From NCBI RefSeq assembly GCF_000364225.2, contig NZ_AQFT02000001.1:5576001-5640000 (forward strand): 64,000 nucleotides of DNA, given 5' to 3'. Positions within the stretch are counted from its first letter, which is position 1, and each line of letters starts with the position of its first letter. Under the pieces are notes generated by a model that saw only the letters and a program-made list of their open reading frames with translations, did not search any database and had not been told where the DNA came from. This DNA comes from Eubacterium plexicaudatum ASF492. Lineage in GTDB: Bacteria; Bacillota; Clostridia; Lachnospirales; Lachnospiraceae. A program made the position numbers and the translations under genes. This document shows, one piece after another, positions 48,195 through 58,096 of this stretch.

Positions 48195-49674
48195 ATGAAA
48201 TTAAAATTAGTATCTATTCTGCTGGCATTTTGTACGACAGCAGGTTCTATGACAATGCCGGCCTTTGCAGAACGTACGCAGGCTGCTCAGATAGAAAGCG
48301 AAAGCAACATGACTGCACAGGAAAATGGTTCTGTAAAAGAGCAGGAGTGGGAAGGCTATACTTATAAAGAGCTTACCGATAATACGTTGGAAATAACGGG
48401 GTATAAAGGAACGGATACGGCTTTGACAATACCGGATAAAATCGAAGACAAACCGGTTACAGGCATCGGAAGAGGTGCGTTTGCAGGATTGGAAAAGGTA
48501 GAAAGTATAACGATACCGGAAGGAATTACAAACATTGGTTCCAGTGCATTTCAAAGGTGCGGCAGCCTAAAAAATATAGTAATTCCGGAAGGTGTTACGG
48601 TGATTGATGAATATATATTTGCGTATTCTGCGAAATTAGAAAGCGTAACGTTGCCGGAGAGTGTTACAACAATAAAAGAAGGTGCGTTTGGTGAATGCAG
48701 AAGTCTGAAAAGTATTGCAATTCCTAAAAATGTGGATTCCATTCCGGATTATGCATTTACCTATTGCGAAAGCCTGGCACAGGTAAGATTTCCGGAAGGG
48801 CTGACGTACATTGGTGAAAATGCTTTTTCCGGCTGCAAGAGCCTGCAAAATGTAGAGTTTCCGAACAGTTTAAAAGATATTGATTATTTTGCATTTCAGA
48901 ATTGTACGACTCTTTCGAATGTTACGTTTCCGGAAAATCTGGAAAACATCGGACGGGATGCGTTTTTAGGCTGTGAAAGTTTGCAGAATGTTGAATTTCA
49001 TGAAGGATTGATTCGAATAGGTGAAGGTGCATTTCGAAGCTGCAGCAAACTGGAAAGCCTTACATTGCCGCTTAGCCTGACAGAAATTTGGAAAGGTGCA
49101 TTTACAGACTGCAATAGTTTGAAGACTGTTAATTACGCAGGCAGTAAGACAGATCGCAGCAATATGAGAATTGTCGGAGAAGGCAATGCACCTTTGCTGC
49201 AGTCTAAAATTACATATGGCAGTACCGGAAAATCCGAAGATTTTGCTCCGAAAAAAGGATCACAATTAAAAGATAACGGAGTGACTTATCAGGTTAAAAC
49301 AGATGTCTCGGAACTTGCGTTTGTAAAAACCATAGATAAGGCGTCTAAAATTAAGATCAGCGATTCCGTAAAGATTGACGGTATTTGCTATACGGTTGCA
49401 TCCATTACAAAAATGCATTTTTAAATAATAAAAATATTACGAAGGTGACGATTCACAGAGATGTTAAGTCTATTGGGAAATCCGCATTCAAAGGCTGTTC
49501 AAAGCTGAAAAAGATTGTGATTCAATCACATATACTGGAATCGGTCGGTACAAATGCATTCAAAGGCATTCATTCATCTGCGGTTATTAAAGTACCGGAT
49601 TTGAATTTGAATGATTATAAAAAATAATGAAAAATAAAGGACAGGGAAGCAAAGTGAAGATTGTAGCTCTGTAA
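48195..49674 (+). CDS. Secreted BspA-like leucine-rich repeat protein, two frameshifts
   Basis: About 493 residues. Signal peptide to about residue 27 (cleavage near AFA), then a row of about eight LRR_5 repeats of 23 residues with the pattern GxxAFxxCxxLxxVxxPxxVxxI. After a spacer (DFAPKKGSQLKDNGVTYQV) further repeats follow, VTIHRDVKSIGKSAFKGCSKL. Breaks at A-runs 49409-49413 and 49619-49624 each need one base, giving the usual ending GKGQG-like NKGQGSKVKIVAL. Such proteins bind host or bacterial surfaces; this is inferred. Confidence 0.82.
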
Positions 49675-49703
49675 ACAAAGTACGGCCCGTATTTGAGTAT
49701 AAG

Positions 49704-49744
49704 AAGGCGCATGGATAACAGCTTTTTCATCCATGCGCCTTTTA
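49704..49744 (+). terminator. Terminator after the LRR gene
   Basis: AAGGCGCATGGAT pairs with ATCCATGCGCCTT, followed by TT. Confidence 0.8.
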
Positions 49745-49839
49745 ATGCTATATTTACAGGACTTAATTTTCGAAACCATTTGGACAAAAAACAATAGAAA
49801 AAAGTATCTTGTTTCGTGAAAAATCAGTTCTGAAAAAGG

Positions 49840-49868
49840 TTGAAAAAATCTTTTTGATATGATACAAT
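49840..49868 (+). promoter_or_regulatory. Promoter of carAB
   Basis: TTGAAA (49840-49845), 17-base spacer, TACAAT (49863-49868). The leader to carA is about 100 bases. Confidence 0.75.
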
Positions 49869-49887
49869 CCTAAAAATCCCAAAAGGA

Positions 49888-49914
49888 ATGATCAGGCAAT
49901 CACGAAGATCATAA
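49888..49914 (+). CDS. Possible arginine-rich leader peptide of carAB
   Basis: ATG ATC AGG CAA TCA CGA AGA TCA TAA would give M-I-R-Q-S-R-R-S, with three arginines in eight residues including adjacent CGA-AGA. It is directly followed by a terminator hairpin and then carA, whose product feeds arginine synthesis. Against it: GGA directly abuts the ATG, which is too close for a good ribosome site. Confidence 0.35.
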   Translation: MIRQSRRS

Positions 49915-49924
49915 AGAAACGACC

Positions 49925-49950
49925 AAAAAAGAGAAGTTCTCTTTTTTTTT
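49925..49950 (+). terminator. Attenuator-like terminator in the carAB leader
   Basis: AAAAAAGAGA and TCTCTTTTTT around AGT, with a T9 tail in total, 25 bases before carA. Few G-C pairs, so it is weak alone. Confidence 0.5.
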
Positions 49951-49975
49951 GCCAGGAAGAAAGGATGAGACGATT

Positions 49976-51079
49976 ATGAAAGCTTTTCTGATACTTGAAG
50001 ACGGACATGTGTTTGAGGGAACGCATATAGGTTCCGAGCGGGAGGTGATCAGCGAGATTGTATTCAATACCTCTATGACTGGTTATACGGAAGTGCTGAC
50101 CGATCCGTCCTACGCGGGGCAGGCAGTTGTCATGACATACCCGCTGATCGGAAATTACGGCATCTGTTTTCGCGATATGGAGTCTGCAAGGCCGTGGCCG
50201 GATGGCTATATTGTAAGGGAATTATCCCGAATGCCGAGTAATTTCCGATGTGAAGGTTCCATACAGGATTTTCTGGAAAAACATGATATTCCGGGTATTG
50301 CAGGTATTGATACCCGCGCATTGACAAAGCTGCTGCGGGAAAACGGTACTATGAACGGAATGATTACGACAGATGAACGATATTCCACAGAGAATATTTC
50401 TACAGAGAAAATATTCATAGAGGAAATTCTTCCGAGACTGAAAGCGTATACGGTCGGAAACGTAGTAGAAAGAGTGACCTGTGCGGAGAAAAAGGTGCTG
50501 GAGGGAAATGGTTATAAAGTTGCGCTGCTGGATCTGGGAGCCAAGGACAATATTGCAAAATCACTGCATGACAGAGGATGCGAAGTTATGATTTATCCGG
50601 CACACACGTCTGCAGAAGAAATACTGGCTGCCCGACCGGATGGAATCATGTTGTCAAATGGCCCCGGAGATCCAAAGAGCTGCACGCAGATCATCCGGGA
50701 AATTCGAAAGCTGTATGATGCCGAGGTACCTGTTTTTGCTATTTGTCTCGGACATCAGCTGATGGCTCTTGCGGCAGGTGCCGATACGTATAAGTTAAAA
50801 TACGGGCATCGAGGCGGCAATCATCCGGTAAAAGACCTGCAAACAGGGCGTGTGTATATTACTGCGCAGAATCATGGTTACGTGGTCGACACGGATCATC
50901 TGGATGCACGGATTGCCGTGCCGGCGTTTGTAAATGTGAATGATGGGACAAATGAAGGGCTTCAATATACCGGAAAGCAGATTTTTACGGTACAGTTTCA
51001 TCCGGAAGCATGTCCGGGGCCGCAGGACAGCGGGTATTTGTTTGATCGGTTTATGGAAATGATGGGAGGGGACAAATAA
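49976..51079 (+). CDS. carA: Carbamoyl-phosphate synthase small subunit
   Basis: Glutamine amidohydrolase subunit that supplies ammonia to CarB for carbamoyl phosphate, used in pyrimidine and arginine synthesis. The ATG at 49976 behind AAGAAAGGATG is preferred to an upstream TTG. 367 residues. N-terminal domain with FNTSMTGYTEVLTDPSY; the class I glutaminase domain has the nucleophile Cys in FAICLGHQL and the His/Glu pair in QFHPEACPGPQD. The stop overlaps the start of carB by one base. Confidence 0.95.
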   Translation: MKAFLILEDGHVFEGTHIGSEREVISEIVFNTSMTGYTEVLTDPSYAGQAVVMTYPLIGNYGICFRDMESARPWPDGYIVRELSRMPSNFRCEGSIQDFLEKHDIPGIAGIDTRALTKLLRENGTMNGMITTDERYSTENISTEKIFIEEILPRLKAYTVGNVVERVTCAEKKVLEGNGYKVALLDLGAKDNIAKSLHDRGCEVMIYPAHTSAEEILAARPDGIMLSNGPGDPKSCTQIIREIRKLYDAEVPVFAICLGHQLMALAAGADTYKLKYGHRGGNHPVKDLQTGRVYITAQNHGYVVDTDHLDARIAVPAFVNVNDGTNEGLQYTGKQIFTVQFHPEACPGPQDSGYLFDRFMEMMGGDK

Positions 51080-54000
51080 TGCCAAAGAGAACGGAGATAA
51101 AAAAAGTATTGGTGATCGGCTCCGGACCGATTATTATCGGACAGGCTGCGGAATTTGACTACGCAGGCACACAGGCATGCCGTTCCCTGAAAGAAGAAGG
51201 CATAGAAGTATGTCTGGTCAATTCCAATCCTGCAACGATTATGACGGATCAGGATATTGCAGATCAGGTTTACATCGAACCGCTGACAGTGGATGTATTA
51301 AAAAGATTATCGTAAAAGAAAAGCCGGACAGTGTTCTGCCGACGCTTGGCGGGCAGGCCGGACTGAATCTCGGTATGGAGCTGGCGGAGTCCGGATTTTT
51401 GGAAGAAAACGGTGTAAAACTGATCGGAACTACGGCACAGACAATTCGGAAAGCGGAAGACCGTCTGCAATTTAAAGAAACAATGGAAAAAATCGGCGAG
51501 CCGGTAGCGGCTTCTCTCGTTGTGGAAGATGTGCAAAGCGGTATTGATTTTACCAATACGATCGGTTATCCGGTCGTGCTTCGTCCGGCTTATACGCTTG
51601 GCGGAAGCGGCGGAGGAATTGCACACAATGAGCAGGAACTGATTGATATATTAAAAACGGCCTTCGCCTCTCCCGTGTCGGTCAGGTGCTTGTGGAACGC
51701 TGCATTGCAGGCTGGAAGGAAATTGAATATGAGGTAATGCGGGATGCAAAGGGCAACTGTATTACCGTCTGCAACATGGAAAACATTGATCCGGTCGGTG
51801 TGCACACAGGTGATTCCATCGTTGTGGCGCCGTCTCAGACACTTGGCGATAAAGAATACCAGATGCTTCGGACTTCTGCGCTGCGCATTATTTCGGAACT
51901 CGAAATAACAGGCGGATGCAATGTCCAGTATGCGCTGAAACCGGACTCATTTGAATACTGCGTAATAGAAGTCAATCCACGTGTCAGCCGTTCTTCTGCG
52001 CTGGCGTCCAAAGCGACGGGATATCCGATTGCCAAGGTGGCAGCGAAGGTGGCGGTTGGCTATACGCTTGATGAGATTCAAAACGCGGTGACGGGAAAGA
52101 CTTACGCCAGCTTTGAACCGGTGCTTGATTATTGCGTCGTAAAGCTGCCAAGACTGCCGTTTGATAAGTTTCTGACTGCGAAGCGTGCTCTGACGACGCA
52201 GATGAAGGCAACAGGCGAAGTGATGAGCATCTGTGACAATTTCGAAGGTGCACTGATGAAAGCGCTGCGTTCTCTGGAACAGCATGTGGACAGTCTGCTG
52301 TCCGGTGATTTTTCAAATCTGTCTGAAAAAGAATTGCTGAAACGTATGGAGATCGTCGATGATCAGCGTATTTTTGTGATAGCACAGGCGCTGCGCAAAG
52401 GCATTAATTATAAAGCAATTCATGAGATTACTAAAATTGACGAATGGTTTATAGACAAGATCGCAATTCTCGTAGAGATGGAAGAGCGGCTGAAAAAAGA
52501 AGAACTGACACCGGAATTATTAAAAGAAGCGAAACGGATAGAATTTCCGGATGGTGTGATTGCCAGGCTGACAGGCAGGTCGGAACGGGCAATTCATGAT
52601 TTGCGGTATCAATACGGGATTACCGCGGCATTTAAGATGGTAGATACGTGTGCCGCTGAGTTTGAAGCCGAAACGCCGTATTATTATTCGGTCTTTGGCA
52701 GCGAGGATGAAGCAGCATGCACCAGTGACCGTAAAAAAGTACTTGTGCTTGGCTCGGGTCCGATTCGTATCGGACAAGGGGTAGAGTTTGATTATTGCAG
52801 CGTTCATGCGACTTGGGCATTTGCAAAAGCAGGGTATGAGACGATTATTGTGAATAATAATCCGGAAACGGTCAGTACGGATTTTGATATTGCGGACAAG
52901 CTGTATTTTGAACCACTGACACCGGAAGACGTGGAAAATATTGTAAAGATTGAAAAGCCGGATGGTGCGGTTGTGCAGTTTGGCGGCCAGACGGCGATTA
53001 AATTAACACAGAGTCTGATGGAAATGGGGGTACCGATTCTTGGGACTGCCGCGCAGGACGTGGATGCGGCAGAAGACCGAGAGCTGTTTGACAGGATTTT
53101 GCAGGAAACGCACATTCCTCGTGCGGCAGGCGGTACGGTTTTTACCGCGCAGGAAGCAAAAGAAGTAGCGAACCGGCTCGGCTATCCGGTCCTCGTGCGT
53201 CCGTCGTATGTGCTTGGCGGACAGGGGATGCAGATTGCGTATTCCGATCAGGAAATTGAGGAATTTATGACCGTCATTAACAGATATTCACAGGAGCATC
53301 CGATTCTTGTAGATAAGTATCTGATGGGTAAGGAGCTGGAAGTAGATGCGGTTTGTGACGGAACGGATATTTTAATTCCGGGTATTATGGAACATATTGA
53401 GCGGACAGGAGTCCATTCGGGGGATTCGATCTCCGTCTACCCGGCGCCTACCATCAGCGGCACGGTGCGTGCAAAGATTGCAGAATACTCCGGCAGGCTG
53501 GCAAAAGCGCTGCATGTAAAAGGGCTGATTAATATTCAGTTTATTGCAGTAGACGAAGAGGTATATGTGATTGAGGTCAACCCTCGTTCATCCCGTACCG
53601 TACCGTATATCAGCAAAGTGACCGGAATACCGATTGTAGATCTTGCGGCGCAGGTCATTCTTGGAAAGAAAATCACGGAGCTTGGCTATGAACCGGGTCT
53701 GCAGCCGGCTGCGGATTATTTTGCGGTTAAAATGCCTGTATTTTCATTTGAAAAAATCCGCGGTGCGGAGATCAGTCTTGGACCGGAGATGAAATCAACG
53801 GGAGAATGCCTTGGTATTGCACGGACATTTGATGAAGCGCTCTATAAGGCGTTTCTGGGAGCCGGTGTTGAACTGCCAAAGCACAAGCAGATGATCATTA
53901 CCGTAAAAGATGCGGATAAGCCGGAAGCAGCAGAAGTCGCCGGACGCTTTGAAGCATTAGGATATCGGATTTATGCGACGAGAAGTACGGCAAAGTTTTT

Positions 54001-54286
54001 AAATGAGCACGGAGTACACGCATTGCGTGTGAAAAATATACATCAGGAATCGCCAACGATTATGGACTTGCTGCTGGGCCATAAAATAGATCTTGTCATT
54101 GATACGCCGACGCAAGGCAGGGATAAGGGCAGGGACGGTTTTTTAATCCGGCGTGTGGCGATCGAGACAGGCGTTCACTGTATTACGGCCATGGATACGG
54201 CAAATGCGCTTGCACGCAGCCTGGAAACGGCACATGAGGAAATGACAGTCATTGATATTGCAACAATAAAGAGAAAACAGGAATAA
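51079..54286 (+). CDS. carB: Carbamoyl-phosphate synthase large subunit, two frameshifts
   Basis: About 1,070 residues in two homologous halves, each with an ATP-grasp domain: first VLVIGSGPIIIGQAAEFDYAGTQ, second VLVLGSGPIRIGQGVEFDYCSVH, and FGGQTAIKL. The C-terminal MGS-like allosteric domain follows EVAGRFEALGYRIYAT. Breaks lie in the A-run 51300-51304 and at GG 51659-51660; one base at each restores VLKKIIVKEKPDSVLP and LKTGLRLSRVGQVLVE. No conserved residue is lost, so sequencing error is likely. Follows carA directly. Confidence 0.93.
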
Positions 54287-54288
54287 AC

Positions 54289-54333
54289 AAAAAAGCCCAA
54301 AACAATGCGGTGTATGGCATTGTTTTGGGCTTA
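54289..54333. terminator. Bidirectional terminator between carB and the HD-GYP gene
   Basis: GCCCAAAACAATGC (54295-54308) pairs fully with GCATTGTTTTGGGC (54317-54330). The T run is best on the minus strand. Confidence 0.85.
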
Positions 54334-54353
54334 AGTTCGGTATAATTTTAAAA

Positions 54354-55531
54354 CTACGCCTGCCTTTGCAGTTTCTTTTCAATCTGCAGTTTTTTAAACT
54401 GATATTTTTTTACCATTTTGGAACTGTTTTCATCCGTAGTAAACTGCTTGAGCGTTTCATCATCCATTTTCACACGATTATCCATGGTATGCATAACGTC
54501 TGCAATCCGTATCGTTTTATTGATCTTAGGATTGCTCAAATCAAGTATCTGATTATCCCGGAAGCACAGTACGATCGGCTGATTGAAATCACGTTCGTTT
54601 GTTTCAAGTACAAGTCCTTTGTCTCCGTTTGTCAGATCGACACAGCATCCGACCGGCATAATGTGAATACATTTTGCAAGTGCGGATACGACATTCTGCG
54701 GATAAGATTCCGGATGATCGATCAGATAGCGGATAGCAGAAATTTCCGATTTTGGCTTTCTGCTCAGGCTCATTGCGGTCATGCGGTCAAATTTATCGGC
54801 TACGGTTAAAATGGTAGTGCCGGTCAGCCATTTGCTGCGGTCTACATCATCGCCTTCAGCGCGTCCTGCTTTGATCATCTGTGTAACCATAGCCAGAGAA
54901 TCGGACGGAATACTATAAGGATTTGTATCTGCATGCAACAGGGCAAAGGCTTTTTCACGGTATTTCGTAATGGTAGAGTTTTCGATCTCGGTAATATCCT
55001 CGCCTTTTTTCATAATTTCAGCAGGTACGTACAAGTAGCCGAAATCATACAAAAAGCGGCATTTACAATGGATAGCAGTGTACTTTCACGCAGACCCATA
55101 GCGTGGCCGATCATAGCGGAAATAATGGCAACACCGACAGAGTGTTTATATACGAAATCGGTATTGCTTCGAATGGTCTGGGTAAAATGTACTTTGTGAT
55201 CTAAGGTGCCGAAATGATCTGTAATATCTTTGGCAAGGCTTGGAAGATCCGTCGGCATCTTGCCTTTGCTGATATTTACCAGATTATCACGCAACCGAAA
55301 CATGTAAAACGTCTGCAGCTGTTCGAATTCCTGCTCTTCTCTGGTAATTGGCGGGAGCGGTTCTGCCGGTTCCAGAATAAAAATACCGATTAGTCCGAAA
55401 TTTGTCAGATTTACGATGTTTTGTACAGTAAGCTTCGTATTGCGGTCAAACAGCAATACACCGTTTCTGTTATAAACTGGTTTTGCAAGACGCATTCCTG
55501 GCTTAATGTCTTGTGTTTCTACAAATAACAT
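54354..55531 (-). CDS. Degenerate HD-GYP-like domain protein, one frameshift
   Basis: A soluble protein of about 392 residues. The N-terminal domain (MLFVETQDIKPGMRLAKPVYN.NGVLLF) is the one that often precedes HD-GYP phosphodiesterases. The HD-GYP-like part has HSVGVAIISAMIGHAMGL, but after repairing the break at 55051-55055 the expected HD metal site reads NAAFLYDFGYLYVP (Tyr-Asp for His-Asp), and no HHE..DGSGYP is present; ALLHADTNPYSIP takes its place. It probably cannot hydrolyse cyclic-di-GMP and may act as a binding or scaffold protein. AAGGG precedes the ATG. Confidence 0.75.
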
Positions 55532-55921
55532 AGTACCCTTGCTGCTCGAAATATGGACAAATAATTTTGCCGGGCAGCTTCTCCTTTCATTTCTTTCTCT
55601 CGCATTATGCTATGCTTTCGTATTTCCTCGAAAGACTGCTGCATTTGATAGATAGTTCTTTAATATGTAAGTCTGTGGTTTTTAGACCTTTTGGGCCTTT
55701 TATCTGCAGTTTTTCATTGAATGATAAATAGGTAGACCTGACAAACCCCCACTTTTATTTATGATAGCATAAGTTATCAAAAAAACAATCAAAAACATCA
55801 GGAAAATATATACATAGTGTAATATAAATGATATAATATATTAATAATCTTGTTAATATTGTCATAAATAGCATCGTAACAGCTTATTATTTAATCAAAT
55901 GCAGGGAAAGGGAGATATGAC
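55532..55921. other. Divergent promoter region, no gene seen
   Basis: 390 bases between the HD-GYP-like and SleB-like genes. A TATAAT (55832-55837) faces the plus-strand gene; on the minus strand TATCAT near 55770 may serve the other. A 43-codon minus-strand frame without a start codon was not annotated. No riboswitch was recognised. Confidence 0.4.
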
Positions 55922-57124
55922 ATGATGAAGCAAAAGAGAAAAATCTGCGGTGTGGGGTTTTTGCTTGCTTTAAGTATGCTGTGCAGCGTTCAGGCACAGG
56001 CCACAGCCATACGGGATCGGTTGGACAGTACCGGAAAAAAGATTCATGAATTAGAAGATGCACTTGATCGGAACGACCAAAATCTCAGTGCCTATGAAAA
56101 AGAACGGAACGAGCTGGAACAGGAAGTCGCGCTTGGTCAGGAAAAGATCAGACGGATGTCAGAGCAGTTAGATGATACAAAATCAGCGATTACGGACACA
56201 CAGGAGGAAATTGTCAGGACACAGGAGGAGTTAGAGCAGGCACAGGCTGACAGTAAGAAGCAATATGTCCGGATGAGGCGGCGAATTCGATTTATGTACG
56301 AAAACAGTACGACAGATATGATTCTTTATGTACTGGACGCGGGTTCCATGCCGGAAGCATTGCGTCGGGCAAATTATTTTCAGGCAGTTCTGTCTTATGA
56401 CAGAGAAAAGATGGAGCAATATCAGGAGACGACAAGAAAGATTAAAAAAGACAAAGCCAAACTTGTTTCCGAAAAAGAACAGCTGGAAACATTAGAAATA
56501 AAACAGACGGAGCAGCTGGCCGGAATTGATACGGCCGTAGCGGACTTAAAGAAAAAATTAAGTGGTAAAATCGCACAGATTCAAAGTTCCAAAGCGCTGC
56601 AGGCAAAATACGAACAGGATTTGGAAAGACAGAAACGGTACGAACAGGAGCTGGAACGCCAAAAAGCAGAGGAGGACAGGAAGCGTGAAGAAGAAATCAG
56701 GCAGCAGGAAGAAGAACTTAAGCGGAGACAGCAGGAACAAAGCGGCAGTTCTGACAGCGGGACTTCTGTCGGCCGCACTGTTGCGGCAAGTGCGGGTGAT
56801 TTGGAACTGTTATCGACAATTATCTATTGCGAAGCTGGCAACCAGTCATACGAAGGACAGCTGGCAGTAGGAAGTGTAATATTGAATCGGGTGGCCAGCA
56901 GCAGTTTTCCAAACAGTATCAGCGGCGTCATTTATCAGAGTGGCCAGTTTTCTCCGGTAGCAAGCGGACGGTTCGCACATGCACTGGCATCGGGCCTTGG
57001 AAGCAGATGTGAGGCGGCGGCACGAGAAGTTTTAAACGGACGCAGGAATGTGGATTGTCTGTATTTTCGGGCGAATAACGGCGGAATAGACGGACTTGTT
57101 ATAGGAGATCATGTGTTTTACTGA
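55922..57124 (+). CDS. SleB-type cell-wall hydrolase with coiled-coil N-terminus
   Basis: A 400-residue secreted protein. Signal peptide (to about residue 29, AQA), then a long coiled coil (about 30-270) of CwlO/PcsB type, containing VRMRRRIRFMYENSTTDMILYVLDAGSM. A Ser/Gly linker leads to a hydrolase_2 domain (about 295-400) with IIYCEAGNQSYEGQLAVGSVILNRV, where the Glu of YCEAG is the catalytic residue of the SleB/CwlJ family. Roles in wall remodelling or spore germination are possible; the coiled coil suggests control by a membrane partner such as FtsEX. GGGAGATATG precedes the ATG. Confidence 0.85.
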   Translation: MMKQKRKICGVGFLLALSMLCSVQAQATAIRDRLDSTGKKIHELEDALDRNDQNLSAYEKERNELEQEVALGQEKIRRMSEQLDDTKSAITDTQEEIVRTQEELEQAQADSKKQYVRMRRRIRFMYENSTTDMILYVLDAGSMPEALRRANYFQAVLSYDREKMEQYQETTRKIKKDKAKLVSEKEQLETLEIKQTEQLAGIDTAVADLKKKLSGKIAQIQSSKALQAKYEQDLERQKRYEQELERQKAEEDRKREEEIRQQEEELKRRQQEQSGSSDSGTSVGRTVAASAGDLELLSTIIYCEAGNQSYEGQLAVGSVILNRVASSSFPNSISGVIYQSGQFSPVASGRFAHALASGLGSRCEAAAREVLNGRRNVDCLYFRANNGGIDGLVIGDHVFY

Positions 57125-57254
57125 GAAAAATATTATCAATCATGGACAAAGATATGGATCAGATATGGATCAGATATGGGAATCCGCCGAAAACGGTGGA
57201 TTCTCATTTTCATCCTGCTGTTGACACAGATAAAAGAAGGCGGGGTGTGTTGTT

Positions 57255-57743
57255 CTATGAGGCAAACAGAAGTCTCATTTGATGCCAGCTTACGCCTCCA
57301 TGCGCAGACGTGGACAATCCTTCATCTTGAAATCCGAATTTAGCATAATAATGCACAAGGCTGTCTTTGCATGTAAGAACAAGTCCGCTCCGGCCCTGTT
57401 TTTCGGCTTCTTTTATAACAAAGAGAAGCAGCTGCCGTGCATATCCTTTCCGGCGAAAAGACGGGAGAACATCCACGCCAAAGATCATCTGCCATTTGCC
57501 GTCTTTTTCATGCATGTCGGCATCTTCATACATTTCATCTTTTAAATCTTTTTGATTACTGACCATTCCATTTACAAAACCAATGATTTTATCTTCATCA
57601 CATAAGACCCAGAAATGATCGGAATAATGTGCCAGACGGTTTTCAAAAGACCGGCGGGACGCGGCTTCGGATGCGGGGAAGCATTCCTGTTAAATTGCGG
57701 TGATCTGATCCGGATCGGATGCTGTTGCGGTACGGATTGTCAT
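57255..57743 (-). pseudogene. GNAT-family acetyltransferase with an in-frame stop
   Basis: From the ATG at 57743 (MTIRTATASDPDQITAI) the frame meets TAA at 57690-57692, in the place where GAA (Glu) would be expected, and then continues in frame with QECFPASEAASRRSFENRLAHY to the normal end. The acetyl-CoA motif LPSFRRKGYARQLLLFVI is intact. This is a base substitution, not a homopolymer slip, so it differs from the other breaks in this window. A shorter product from a downstream start lacks the N-terminal strands. AAAGGAATTC precedes the ATG. Confidence 0.75.
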
Positions 57744-57863
57744 GGTGAATTCCTTTCTTGTTATCTGCTGTTGCAGTTCTTTGGTAAAGCATCATATCAT
57801 GGTCCGTAGTGGGTGTCAAGCGCTTCCATATAAAAGCAGCACATGTGAAATGCTGACAAGATC

Positions 57864-57900
57864 AAAAACTGCCTATTCGATTATTAATAGGCAGTTTTTA
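57864..57900 (+). terminator. Terminator-like hairpin upstream of the butyrate operon
   Basis: AAACTGCCTATT pairs with AATAGGCAGTTT around eight bases, then T. It insulates the operon from read-through. Confidence 0.8.
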
Positions 57901-57961
57901 TAGATTTTATACAATGATTTTGTAATTTTTGGAAAATTTCAATTATTTCTTAAATTTTTAG

Positions 57962-57990
57962 TTGCCAAATATGCTTGTTTGTGGTATTCT
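57962..57990 (+). promoter_or_regulatory. Candidate promoter of the butyrate operon
   Basis: TTGCCA (57962-57967), 17-base spacer, TATTCT (57985-57990). The leader to thl is about 100 bases and contains a weak GTCTTA/TAAGAC hairpin before a T run. Confidence 0.55.
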
Positions 57991-58043
57991 ATTTCTAACA
58001 GTTGAGTCTTACATTTCTAAGACATTTTATTTTTTTGAAAAGA

Positions 58044-58061
58044 TTGTTAAATTTTTAACAT
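58044..58061 (+). promoter_or_regulatory. Rex operator upstream of thl
   Basis: TTGTTAAATTTTTAACAT matches the Rex consensus TTGTTAANNNNTTAACAA at 13 of its 14 fixed positions. Rex represses fermentation genes at low NADH/NAD ratio; its presence before thl, bcd and hbd genes is established in other Clostridia. It lies downstream of the predicted promoter, so it may act as a roadblock. Confidence 0.75.
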
Positions 58062-58096
58062 CTTATTCACGACAAGTTTGTAAAGGAGACGAGAAA

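Noticed and set aside
55532..55921. Cyclic-di-GMP riboswitch before the HD-GYP-like gene
   Set aside because: No matching conserved core was found on either strand.
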